Source: Hyaloperonospora brassicae
Taxonomy: Eukaryota; Oomycota; Peronosporomycetes; Peronosporales; Peronosporaceae
DNA length: 64,000 nucleotides
Direction of reading: 5' to 3'
Assembly (NCBI GenBank): GCA_947650285.1
Contig: CANTFL010001439.1
Span: 1-64,000 of the forward strand
The notes under the pieces were generated by a model. The model made no database searches, was not told where the DNA came from, and worked only from the letters and a program-made list of their open reading frames with translations. Positions 33,593 to 43,671 of this stretch are shown in pieces. Numbering within the stretch: position 1 is the first letter of the stretch; the number at the start of each line of letters is the position of its first letter. Position numbers and translations under genes: made by a program.

Positions 33593-35200
33593 ATGTCTAT
33601 GCGAGGTGACTCAAGACCCACACAGCCCGGTGCTGTGCCAGCCTCTGCGGCAGAAGATTCGTCGTCTGCTGCCCCTTCTTCGCCTGCAGCAACAGGTGCT
33701 GCAGGTGCACGCGGTATCACACCGCGTGCGCACGATGATCCTGACATAGAGGTCATCTATTCTGGCGAGTCAGACGTGTCTGACTCGGGCAATGCTCCAG
33801 AGGCGTCTCGCTCACCGGCGACGCCTCAGTATTCGCCAAGGCCACTGCCGAACGAACGGACTCGTGATTTGCATCACAGTCTGTTCGGCAGTGATGACGA
33901 TGTTCAGGGCGGTGAGGAATATTATTCCTTACCACCGCCGGCTCGTGCGTCTTCGCAAAAGCGTGATGACGATGGCGCGAGCCGTCGTCAATCTGGGAGC
34001 CGTGGTACCGACAAGGGTACCACTGTGAAGCGTGATGAGTTGAAGCCGTGGCGTTTGCCCGAACAACTCATCAATAGCCTGTCTCACGAGACAGGCCAAC
34101 ACCATCGAATACTCTTATTCGATGCGACTGAGCTTCACGGCTTGAGTTCCAGCGCGAAGAACTTTCGCGCTGAAGAAGACTTTTATCACGATGTCTTCCT
34201 TAGACATCGATGGTACAACAGCAACCAAAAGCGTGACAAGGCCTCGCTGTTAGCTGCGTGGAACGCGTTCGTCCAAAACGTAAATAATTTTGGACGAGAA
34301 GGGTGGCTCAAGAAACTTGAGGCGACACGCCTCAGGTTCGAAAAGCGAACGCCAACCGGTGCTAGGTACCGATTGCACTGTTTATCGAGTGAGGCAGGCA
34401 TTCCTTGCCTCACATGGGGAGACCCTTGTGCGAGTTGTGTTGACAACTCGCAGCGTGCACATAGGGATGTGTACTCCCTAAATTCGCCCTGGGGAAGGGC
34501 ACACATCTCGGCTGAGATGCGTGACGCGATTGCAAACTTGCAATCCGTCTACAAGCGCCTAGGGCGCGTGTTTACCGATGGGCCACAGGACTCATCGGAT
34601 GGGTCTCGTCATACTGGCGGACGAGACCTTCAACATCCATCAACAGCTGAGAGCGGGGATCCCAGCTGTTCCAAGAGGGTGGATACCCCCGCCACTGGAC
34701 GAGGTAGCTCGTCCTTGATCCTGAATCGTCACGGTGATTCACGATACGCTCCACTAGAAAGCGTTGATCACCGTGCGCATCCACCAAAGGATGTGGTGGA
34801 GGAGGAAAGACCTCCTCCAGATGATTCGGTTCACCATCTCGACCCTTACGAGATGGACCGCGCAATCGATGAATTGCGCGATGACTTGAAGCACGAGCGC
34901 GATCGGCGCTACGCTTTGACCGATACCGTGCGGAAGAACCGCAAGGGTCACGAGGCTGATCGGGCGAGGGATCGCGCCGATTATGCCACGGCGCAGCTTC
35001 AGGTCGAGCGGGATGTCCGCTCCCTATTCGGCGAGCTGGCGACAGCTCGCGGGGAGATATCTCGGTTGAGTACCGAGGTATCATATCTGCGCGACCAGAC
35101 GGATCGTCTGGAGCGCGAACGCAAGAACTTGATGGATGTTCTTGAACGTGGGGGCTATCTTCATCGGAAGAAGAAGGCTCGTACTGACAGTACGACCTAA
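33593..35200 (+). CDS. Antisense ORF of element B, 535 codons, function unknown
   Basis: Same length and architecture as the antisense ORF of A: disordered acidic/Ser-Pro start, a middle region with four spaced Cys, a coiled coil near the end and a basic KKKAR tail. I count about nine amino-acid differences from A (for example R157Q, P174L, L199H, S222A, E277D) and no gap. It starts 133 bp from the inner edge of the LTR at 33460, so an antisense promoter in or near the 3' LTR is a reasonable guess. It overlaps the chromodomain end of pol at 34572-35200. No family is recognised. Confidence 0.8.
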   Translation: MSMRGDSRPTQPGAVPASAAEDSSSAAPSSPAATGAAGARGITPRAHDDPDIEVIYSGESDVSDSGNAPEASRSPATPQYSPRPLPNERTRDLHHSLFGSDDDVQGGEEYYSLPPPARASSQKRDDDGASRRQSGSRGTDKGTTVKRDELKPWRLPEQLINSLSHETGQHHRILLFDATELHGLSSSAKNFRAEEDFYHDVFLRHRWYNSNQKRDKASLLAAWNAFVQNVNNFGREGWLKKLEATRLRFEKRTPTGARYRLHCLSSEAGIPCLTWGDPCASCVDNSQRAHRDVYSLNSPWGRAHISAEMRDAIANLQSVYKRLGRVFTDGPQDSSDGSRHTGGRDLQHPSTAESGDPSCSKRVDTPATGRGSSSLILNRHGDSRYAPLESVDHRAHPPKDVVEEERPPPDDSVHHLDPYEMDRAIDELRDDLKHERDRRYALTDTVRKNRKGHEADRARDRADYATAQLQVERDVRSLFGELATARGEISRLSTEVSYLRDQTDRLERERKNLMDVLERGGYLHRKKKARTDSTT

Positions 35201-35804
35201 GCCTCCCCACGTAAAACGTAGGATGCGTACGCATCCTACGTGGCAATTCGAGTGTGTATGCATTGCCCTTGCGATGCAACACTCGAAATGGCCCAATGTA
35301 TTTCGGCAGTAGTTTGCTACTGCCGACACTGGTGACTGCATGTCCAGGTAAGTTTACCGTTGACAGTAGTACTAGGTCGTTAACCTTAAATGAAAGAACA
35401 TTTGCTCTTCCATTCTTGTCTGCGTTCCGTTTCTGACGGTCCACCGCATTTGCGATGGAGTCCTGAACGAAACGGACTACCGCCTCTCGAGTCAGCAGGA
35501 AGTTCTCTGCTGACTCTTTGTTTTGTCTGTCAGTGCGCTTCGTGCGCACTGCTAAGAGATTGCTCTCTTCTTCAGCGAGGTTGTCTTCTTCCTCGCTGAC
35601 ATAATCGTTGACGATGCTGAATATACCAGCATCGTCATCATCATCCGAATCAATAATAGCGTCATCGCTATTATTGAGGTGATCTTCTTCATCGATGTCG
35701 ACTTGATCGACATCGGCATCATACGTGACGACGTTAGCGTCGACACGTGATGAGCAAGAGCCAAAACGGTTTTTGCTCGAGCGAGTCCCTCCCCCCTTAT
35801 CCAA
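34572..35804 (-). pseudogene. Element B integrase C-terminus and chromodomain
   Basis: The 410-codon frame starts at the short G run (6 G) and carries the acidic insert, the integrase C-terminal module (LPKYIGPFRVLHRKGN) and the chromodomain ([19 protein letters not shown]). It is out of frame with the integrase core upstream. Confidence 0.85.
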
Positions 35805-36199
35805 GAGTCACACTCTATAAGGGTGGGCACTCGTGGATGGCGTAGGCCATTCACGTAAAACGGTGTGTGCTGTGTTGAAGCATGCACCGAATTATTGATG
35901 GCGAATTCCACCATGGGTAGGAATTCGCTCCAACTCGGAAACGAGTGGACATATCCTCGAAGAATCTCTTCGAGGACACGGTTCGCACGTTCCGTCTGAC
36001 CATCTGTTTCTGGATGGTCAGAAGTGGACATCTTCAATCGTGTTCCGAGAGTACGGAACACGGTTTGCCAAAATTTCGCCGTGAACCGAGGGTCACGGTC
36101 GGATACGAGTTCACGGGCTAACCCGTGGAGTCTAAAGACCGTGTCGAGAAAGACACGAGCACAACCTTGAGCCTTGATCGACTCAGGGTACAGCAGCAA
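35552..36199 (-). pseudogene. Element B integrase core, second part
   Basis: After an inserted T near 36187 the frame continues PESIKAQGCARVFLDTVF with the second Asp (VSDRDPRF) and the Glu region (TDGQTERANRVLEE). It then leaves the true frame at the G run and ends at 35552 in unrelated sequence. Confidence 0.85.
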
Positions 36200-36677
36200 G
36201 ATGGACCATCTTGCTGAATCGGTCTACAAACACAAGAATACCATTATTCTTGTGAGCGTCTTCGGGAAACCCGAAGACGAAGTCCATTGAAACGGACTGC
36301 CAGCACTCTGTCGGAACAGGCAGAGGCTGCAATGGCGCACGGGATGAAGGACTAGGCTTCACCCGTTGACAAACCTCGCAAGCACGTATGTACTTGCGTA
36401 CAAATTGATACTGGTGGGGCCAGTAAAAGTCGCGACTTACCGTGAGGTAAGTATTTTCTCTACCACGATGGCCGCTTGTTGGGGCATCGTGACACTCATA
36501 CATGATGCGTAAACGCAAATCATGATGAGCGGGTACGACGACACGAGGCGTGTCGTCGGCAACAGCTGTATAGTACAGCAATCCGTTGCGTGTACTATAC
36601 CGATCCGATGAGGATCGGTACAAAGCCGGTAAATCCCTCATTGATTTACTGGATGGATTCACCAGATGATCCATCAA
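36183..36677 (-). pseudogene. Element B integrase N-terminus
   Basis: 164 codons with the HHCC module intact (CEVCQRVK) and the first catalytic Asp (SMDFVFGFPED). Here the frame is continuous with RNase H upstream, unlike in A. It ends at VP because of the inserted T. Confidence 0.85.
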
Positions 36678-36701
36678 TCGCAGAAGATCCTTATCTTCTG
36701 C

Positions 36702-39700
36702 TTATGCCTTTGGTACGTCGTCAAGTAAACTTGACGACGGGACACTGACTGACAGTGTCGCAGCAGTGGGCTTATCCTCACTGTTGGATTGTGCGTCCGG
36801 CTCGAAATCGGGCCGGCGCGAAAGAGCATCCGCGACGACATTGAGTCGTCCCGGTTTATACTCCACGGAGAAGTTATACTCCGCAAAGAAAGACAGCCAC
36901 CTCGCCATTCTTTGCGAGAGGTGTGGGCTGTTTACGGCCGTGCGTAATGACGCATGGTCCGTGTAGACAACAAACGGTCTATCTCCCAAGAGATAGACGC
37001 GAAACTTAGCCAGTGCGTATTTCATGGCAAGGAGTTCCTTGTCATGCACTGGGTAATTACGCTCAGCTGCTTGCAGCTGACGCGACTGATAACAGATGAC
37101 GCGCTCCGCGCCATCTGCATCGAACTGCATTAACGCACAGCCGATTGCGAAATCGCTGGCGTCACAGACCACATGAAATGGTCTGTCCTGATCTGCAATC
37201 GCCAAGATCGGCGATTGCATCAAGCTCCGCTTGATACCTTTAAAGGAACGCTGGCACTCAGCGTTCCATGACCACTTGACATTTTTCTTGAGCAAGCAAG
37301 AAAGATGAACAGTCATCTCGGCGTAGTTGCGCGAGTACTTGTGCAAGTACGCCGCAAGACCAAGGAACTTCCTTAGTCCCTTGACATCGACTGGCACTGG
37401 CCAGTCGGTGATCGCCTTGATCTTTTCGGGATCAGGGCGTACACCGTGTTTACCCACGATGCACCCAAGAAGTGGTATTTCGCTAGCCGCGAATATACAC
37501 TTCTTGAGGTTTGCGTACAACTTATGCTTGCGCATAAGTTGAAGAACCTGACGAACGTGAGTTCTGTGAACTTCAACGTCCGTCTTCCCGTCCATAGCCC
37601 GGCTATGGACGAACACATCGTCGAAGTAACTCGGTGCGAAGTCTCGCACCGGTCTCAACAGATTTGTGACACATCTGTTGAATGTTGCAGGGGCATTACT
37701 CAGCCCCTGTGGCATCACTAGCCACTCCCACAGCATCCCGCTGGGGGTACTCACTGCCGTGAACGGGACGTCCCGTTCACGCATCAGGATCTGATAGAAT
37801 CCATCCATCAGATCCATGGACGAAAAGATGGTACTCTTTGACATACCATCTATGATTACGTCCTTCCTCGGTATCGGCGTCTGAGCCGGTACCGTTGCAG
37901 CATTCAACTTGTTGAATGCGTGCACTGTCCGCCACCCTCCTGTGGCCTTTCGCACACAGAAGGTCAAAGAGCTGTGAGGGGATGTTGATTCCCTCACATG
38001 GCCCGCTGCTAAGCGATCGGCAAAGAACTTGTCGATCGCTATCACTTGTTCACGAGGCAGTGGCCACTGCTTCATGACACAGTATTTCGAGCCCGGTTTG
38101 AGCTCGATCTCGTGTCGAGTGCCTTTCTCCTTAGGCAAATCGCAAGGTACGGATTCAGGGAACACATCCCTGAATTCGATCAAATCCTTATACAAAGAAT
38201 TTGCCTGAAGTGACTCCCAGGATTGGGACGCGTATCGCTCAATCCGAGTCTTCTCATCGAGGACACTTTCGTCCATCGATGAGCTGCTGAGAACCCGTTC
38301 GTTCTCAGTAAATACTGTTGCCGACCGAATGTCGGTCACATACTCGTCCTCTGTGACGAGTATGCAGATCTGCTTGACTTTGCCACTACGCAGATCACGC
38401 AAGAACCGTTTCGGTTCTAGCGTTGGCAACTGAGTTATCTCCGAAGTTGACTTCGGAGGCACAATCAGATCAAATGTATAAGCGCCTACGCTTGATCCGT
38501 CATTAACCAAGACGTTCAACGTCTCGGTTTCTTCCTGGGATCTTGCTTCCACAGGTTGCTGAGGGCCTGATCCCTCAGCAAGCAACTCTTGAGGAATTCC
38601 TTCCTCAAGTACGTGGGGACTTATTCCCTCGACGTCTTCGGACTGTGGCTGTGCAACCACAGTCAGGAACCGATCCTCTACGGTCGACTCTCCAGTCGAC
38701 CTAGGATTTTCATGTTGCCCCTTGGGGGCAACAGGTTTCTTTCTTCTAAGATGCTGCCCGCTAGGCATGCATCCATGTCCCGGTCCACTCGACTTATTCG
38801 AGTGGTGGACCTTCGTCGCAGCCTGTACTTCTGTACAGCCGCCGGGAGCTTGCTCCACAGTGTAGTGATCAACTACACTGTGATCTTGTGCAGTCGTGCT
38901 AACGACCGTACCGCAAGTGAGGCCATCGCACTCACTCGCAGAACATCCACACGCTTGTGGACGCTCCAAGATGTTCATCAGATGGCCATCTGATGAACAA
39001 GCGGCAGGCATCTTCACGGATCGATGCTGCCAGCTCACCCTTGGCTCGTACTTTCTGAGCCAAGGTAATCCCAGGATGACATCGAATTTGTCATCCAGAT
39101 CTAGTACGATGAAGTCATCATCGTACTGTTCGCCCTCTAACATGTAGTGGATTCCTACTACACGTTTCTCTACGGTTATCGACGCGCCTGTTGCAAGGCG
39201 CACCGTCATCCTTGTGAGGGGAATGTCGCGCTCAACGAACTTGAGCCTACGACCCTCTAGTGACTGGCGACGAACAAAGTTGTTCGACGCCCCACAGTCT
39301 ACTAGGGCACGAAGCGACAAATCATTTGTCGCTTCCAACTTCAAGGTGATGAGCGAAACGTCATCACCAGGTGCAGAGACACACAATGATTGTGTATCTG
39401 GAGCAACTTTCGTCAAGAGATTTGCAAATTCTCTTGAGGTTGCTGGATCAGTAGGGCGCTCCGCCCCTACTGACCCCGACCATTTTTTTATGGTCCGTCT
39501 CGCTGTTGCGAGCTTCGCAACAGCGCTGGACCCACGCCCATTGCCCTTTCTGGCGAATGGTCGTCCATTTCGCTCAGTACTGTTTGGTACTGGGCGTGGA
39601 GCACTACACTCGTATGCGTAGTGCCCTAACTTCTGACAGCGATTGCACCTCTGCAATCGCTTGTTGTTTGTAGAGCGAGGTCTCTCGCTCTCAACATAGC

Positions 39701-40622
39701 AGAGGTCCATTGGTTCTGGACCTCCGATCTCTTGTCGTCTCGGTGGACGGTAAGAGTTTGAGCTAGCATGAGCCTGTCTCATGCTAAAGTCTTCCTGTTC
39801 CGCGGCTGATATCGCTTCTTCAAGCGTATTCAGCTCAAGGCGGAACAGATGGCTCCTGACGGGCCCTTCTGCGAGCCCTTGCATGAACACCGTAATCAAC
39901 GTGTGTTCATGAACTAGGTTAGCAGTTATACTACTCGCAAGGAGTCGTATATGTTGTGCGTAAGCGTGCACATCACGCTTACCCTGCTTGAGTTTCAGGA
40001 GCTCTGAACGAGCCCTGAACTCAGCACGTGGCGGCTCAAACGTTTGTCTGAGCCGGGACTTGAAGTCATCTAGCGACCTAAACACGTTTGGGTCGCTACT
40101 CTCGAGTCCCAGGGACCAAGTTTTGGCACGCCCTGCCAAGTGGGTCTGAGCAAATGTGAGTTTCATTTGCTCATCTTCGACGCGACGAGCCCTTAGGGCT
40201 CTGTCGAGTTCGACAAACCATAGTAACAGGGAGTCCTCCGGGACTCCACTGTACTTGGAGATGTCAACTTTCATGACTTCGGGACGACGCGCATGCGCCG
40301 TCCCGCCCACAGCAGCATGGAATTGCTGCTGTCTCAACAGCTCCGTCTGTTGAGCACCGAGTTCTCTCAACTGCTCGGCCTGTTGAGAGCCTTGCTGGTG
40401 AAGCAAGGCTACTTTCTCCCTCTCGAGAGCAAGTTCATTCTGAATGAACTTGGCGATAGCGGCATGTTGTTGGTCTCTGTCTAGAGACTCCAACATGGCG
40501 CTAACGACGAGATCGCCTACGGTAGAACTCATTCGTTCTACCGCACCCCATTCGATGTCACTCAAATGGGTAAACCCTTCACGCGTGGCGTGAAAGGTGT
40601 CTTCTTCATCCAACATGTTCAT
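36702..40622 (-). CDS. Element B Gag-protease-RT-RNase H polyprotein
   Basis: 1306 codons in one frame: coiled coil (about 62-105), Gag, CCHC knuckle (CNRCQKLGHYAYEC), protease LVDCGASNNFV, RT YFDDVFVHS and RNase H VVCDASDF with YTDHASLRT. The frame stops at TAA right after DDVPKA, where A has a Tyr codon and continues toward integrase. All visible catalytic motifs up to RNase H are intact, so this product could be active; integrase could not be made from this copy. The start ATG lies in a 14-nt inverted repeat as in A. Confidence 0.9.
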   Translation of the reverse strand: MNMLDEEDTFHATREGFTHLSDIEWGAVERMSSTVGDLVVSAMLESLDRDQQHAAIAKFIQNELALEREKVALLHQQGSQQAEQLRELGAQQTELLRQQQFHAAVGGTAHARRPEVMKVDISKYSGVPEDSLLLWFVELDRALRARRVEDEQMKLTFAQTHLAGRAKTWSLGLESSDPNVFRSLDDFKSRLRQTFEPPRAEFRARSELLKLKQGKRDVHAYAQHIRLLASSITANLVHEHTLITVFMQGLAEGPVRSHLFRLELNTLEEAISAAEQEDFSMRQAHASSNSYRPPRRQEIGGPEPMDLCYVESERPRSTNNKRLQRCNRCQKLGHYAYECSAPRPVPNSTERNGRPFARKGNGRGSSAVAKLATARRTIKKWSGSVGAERPTDPATSREFANLLTKVAPDTQSLCVSAPGDDVSLITLKLEATNDLSLRALVDCGASNNFVRRQSLEGRRLKFVERDIPLTRMTVRLATGASITVEKRVVGIHYMLEGEQYDDDFIVLDLDDKFDVILGLPWLRKYEPRVSWQHRSVKMPAACSSDGHLMNILERPQACGCSASECDGLTCGTVVSTTAQDHSVVDHYTVEQAPGGCTEVQAATKVHHSNKSSGPGHGCMPSGQHLRRKKPVAPKGQHENPRSTGESTVEDRFLTVVAQPQSEDVEGISPHVLEEGIPQELLAEGSGPQQPVEARSQEETETLNVLVNDGSSVGAYTFDLIVPPKSTSEITQLPTLEPKRFLRDLRSGKVKQICILVTEDEYVTDIRSATVFTENERVLSSSSMDESVLDEKTRIERYASQSWESLQANSLYKDLIEFRDVFPESVPCDLPKEKGTRHEIELKPGSKYCVMKQWPLPREQVIAIDKFFADRLAAGHVRESTSPHSSLTFCVRKATGGWRTVHAFNKLNAATVPAQTPIPRKDVIIDGMSKSTIFSSMDLMDGFYQILMRERDVPFTAVSTPSGMLWEWLVMPQGLSNAPATFNRCVTNLLRPVRDFAPSYFDDVFVHSRAMDGKTDVEVHRTHVRQVLQLMRKHKLYANLKKCIFAASEIPLLGCIVGKHGVRPDPEKIKAITDWPVPVDVKGLRKFLGLAAYLHKYSRNYAEMTVHLSCLLKKNVKWSWNAECQRSFKGIKRSLMQSPILAIADQDRPFHVVCDASDFAIGCALMQFDADGAERVICYQSRQLQAAERNYPVHDKELLAMKYALAKFRVYLLGDRPFVVYTDHASLRTAVNSPHLSQRMARWLSFFAEYNFSVEYKPGRLNVVADALSRRPDFEPDAQSNSEDKPTAATLSVSVPSSSLLDDVPKA

Positions 40623-40650
40623 GTTGGATGATGTGGTCCTTGGAAGGACT

Positions 40651-40664
40651 ACGAAGTGCTACCA
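40651..40664 (-). promoter_or_regulatory. Element B primer-binding site
   Basis: The minus strand reads TGGTAGCACTTCGT, two bases inside the 5' LTR, as in A. Confidence 0.65.
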
Positions 40665-40666
40665 GG

Positions 40667-41056
40667 TGTAACGGGGCACACCCTTGCGTAACTTAACGCA
40701 AGGGATTTGGGTGCCCCGACGGACGTACACGTGGCAAGCGAGGAAGCGTAGGTAGGGTAAAAGTAGAACTGTTATATTAATAAATTAAGTCTTTAAACTA
40801 CTGTCTCTTCGTTTGACTTAATTCAATTATACTAATATAACTGCATGTATGGTGACGTCTCGTCACCACTCATTGCGCGCGTCTTGCGGCGATTGGTGGG
40901 TTGATATCATCACGATATCAACCAATGAACAGACCCTTTGGTCGACCCTTCAATATCACCACTTTGGTGATATTGTTTAAAGAATATCCATCTTTATATT
41001 CTTTATTGTCACTTTCCTTAAAGTGACAATTTCATGTAACGGGCTGCCCCGTTACA
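40667..41056 (-). repeat. Element B LTR (5' in element orientation)
   Basis: 390 bp; no difference from the other LTR seen by eye. Confidence 0.95.
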
Positions 41057-43671
41057 TCCAGTGCATCGTCAGAACTGGAGAATGCTGTCTTCTTGACGGT
41101 TGCTAACAACACCATATAAGCAGTACCTGTGTAAGTGCTTGCACAACATGGATGTGAAGTTCGCTTGAATGGTCAGACTTGCGTGTCATCCCGTGCTGCT
41201 GAATGTGGATGAGGACCAACTGATCTCGAGCTGCGTGCGTCGGCATTCCGTGGGTTCCAACGGTGTCAGAACTTGGGTCATGAGCGTCGTGATGACCACA
41301 AGTGCTGGGATGCCGAATGTGAGCTGGGTACGCTTACTAAGTACACGACATTTTTAGTGCTATTTGAGTCGCGGCGTGATCAGGTTCGTCGTGGGATGAG
41401 TGTGGTGGAGAACGAAGCTGGCGCAAAAATTACTGATCCGCTGATGAAGTACGAGACAGTTGAGTGTTGTGACTACGCAGCGCATATTATCGAGCGATAT
41501 ATACAACGACTCACCGAAGGGGCACACAGTACGGCGCTTGAGAACGCAGGCGTTGATGGAGAGGTCGACAGAAGCTGGACAGGACGGAACTTCAGCGTCG
41601 GCCTCATTGTCATTTCGTGCATGACGTGCAAAGGCACCGCTGCCGGAACGCTCACTGGTAACGACGTTGACGCTTGTAAACGGGCTGATGTTTATAGCTG
41701 TCTATTTCTCTTACCCTCGTTGGTGGCATTGACTCGAAAGCGTGGCTGTCGGTCACGAACATGGAGTCGGTTTTGCGACTGGGCGCTACCAGGTTCAGGT
41801 CACTTTCACAAAAGTAGTGGATCATTGCAGGACCTGCTTCCGCTTTTTACCGTAAGACGCAGCCTTTCCCCGCCTCCTCACCCGCATAGCAGGTAGTCCC
41901 TCATCGAGCACTGACTCGATCAACTTTGACAGTGACGAGCAGCTCGATCGTCTCGGCTTCAAGCAGTATTCCCATATGCCTTCACTGTTTTTCTTCTACG
42001 CCACACTCTCCTCTACCGGATTCGACACTACCACATCCACCAGGTCTTTCCATCTACCCTCCTTCTGTCGATACCTTTGCAATTCGATACGAACAGCAGT
42101 GTGACGCGTGAGAGAAGCTGAAGCGGCAAGTGACGTCGCAAGTATCCGCGTAAATCAGGGGGAAGACTCGCAGAGAACGACTTGGCGTCAGTCGTTTCTT
42201 GTGAAAATGCGACGTAATGCCTTGTCGAATGTCTAGAGTGTGATCAAGGGTGACAAAAGAGGAAGAGGACGGGGATGTGGTGTGGGCGCGTGTTCAGGTA
42301 GGTATGATGTGTCGAAGACGACGTGGAGACTATCTTGTTTGGGTAAGAATAGGAGATCGATGAATTGAGCCGACGGATTGTCTGATACAGACGCGTTTGG
42401 ATAGTGCCAAGTACCTATACATGGCGTATCTTGCTAAGCTAGCGATGCTTTAACGTGGGTCGGTAAATGACTCTCATCCGTGTGTTATTGGGCATGCACA
42501 TGCAAGCGAGTCTGCGCACGGAACTTGGTATCAGCTAGAACAGGCCAACCTACGGACTACCCTCAGGTCTGACAACGCGAAAGAGAGTCTAGCCAGAGCA
42601 TCACTACAGCTGTTTGCAACGGTCACCAAGCAGCTACACCGGTCATTCGGGAACATTACAATGGACTGCAAAAAATGAGTTGAAGCAAATGTGGTGAAGG
42701 CTCTGCCGCGGTATGCGTCGTAATGAATTGTGCGGAACCGAGTGATGTTCGAGGGCAAAGAGACAGGTGGTGCTTACCCGGCCAGCGATAATACCGACAT
42801 CGGACAGACAATGACAGCGTCAATGATACAGTATCTTCCTCTCTCCTCGTATTTCCAACATTCACGACACTCTGCATGCGTGAGAAGCTTGCCTGTATAA
42901 GGCTTACTGCACGATAGCAGACGTTACCATGGGTGCTAGACTATGTCACGTCAACGAGAGCTGCGTTGTGTTAGACTAACACATCTTGGACGACGACAAC
43001 ACTTGCTGCTATCCGCATGCCAAGGGCAACAGCCAACGTCGACGGGTTACTCCGCATGTAGTAAATCGTGTAGACAACGATACTGCACGGAGCCAAGGTA
43101 TTCGTCTTGGGAGGAGGCACAGGCCTCGATTGCACCAACCCATGCATCAGCAGACTCCATTGCACTCATTTCGGACTGTACCAGAGGCTGCTTCGACTCT
43201 CGGACTCCCAAACCTTAAGAATAATGAGTGCACAGGGGGTGGAATCATCGCGCAGAGTGGTTTCGTTGAGTCAACACTTTGTGTGCCATTGTCGTCGCTC
43301 GAAACAACGATTACTCCATTTAGCGAATCATATGATCGCTCGATTTCAATGCACAAAGGCATCTCGTAAGACAACATGATGGCAGCACATGCTCAAATCC
43401 TTTGCATGGATCACGAGAAATGTACCTGGAAAGTCCGTCGCATCTTGACACTTCGACAAGTCAGTTGCCTCAATCACTGCACCATCCGTCGCCGCGGCCG
43501 CCACCACGTTGCGTTGCTGCAAGACCTCCTGCGACCGACTGTACACTGCACCACACCAATACGAGCCATCCGTTTGGGTCCCCCACGAACCCCCTTTTTC
43601 TCCCGCGTTCCACATCGCAGAGACCCAAATCAGTGCCCAAAGTCCTAAATTTAGACTCCTGAACACGTTCA
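41057..43671. other. Spacer between the element cluster and the gene block
   Basis: At 41264-41305 a plus frame reads CQNLGHERRDDHKC. It has CCHC-knuckle spacing with positions 4 (Leu) and 9 (Arg) altered, within an open frame 41273-41896 that I do not recognise; this is probably an old gag into which B inserted. From about 41.9 to 43.67 kb I see only short frames and no domain. This part probably holds the upstream region of the gene at 43672. Confidence 0.4.

Larger units (their letters stand above)
33071..41056 (-). mobile_element. Element B: young Ty3/gypsy copy with antisense ORF
   Basis: 7986 bp, inverted relative to A, between perfect TCCAG duplications (33066-33070, 41057-41061). The two 390-bp LTRs look identical over their whole length. 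Gag to RNase H is one open frame (1306 codons), but pol carries a nonsense codon (Tyr to TAA, 36699-36701), an extra T in integrase near 36187 and a G run of 6 instead of 7 near 35797. The antisense ORF is intact. Confidence 0.95.

Noticed and set aside
33593..35200. Lack of indels in the antisense ORF as proof of selection
   Set aside because: Only five pol lesions are known in A and B; the chance that none falls in the 1.6 kb antisense ORF is about one in four, so this alone is weak. The case rests on ORF length instead.
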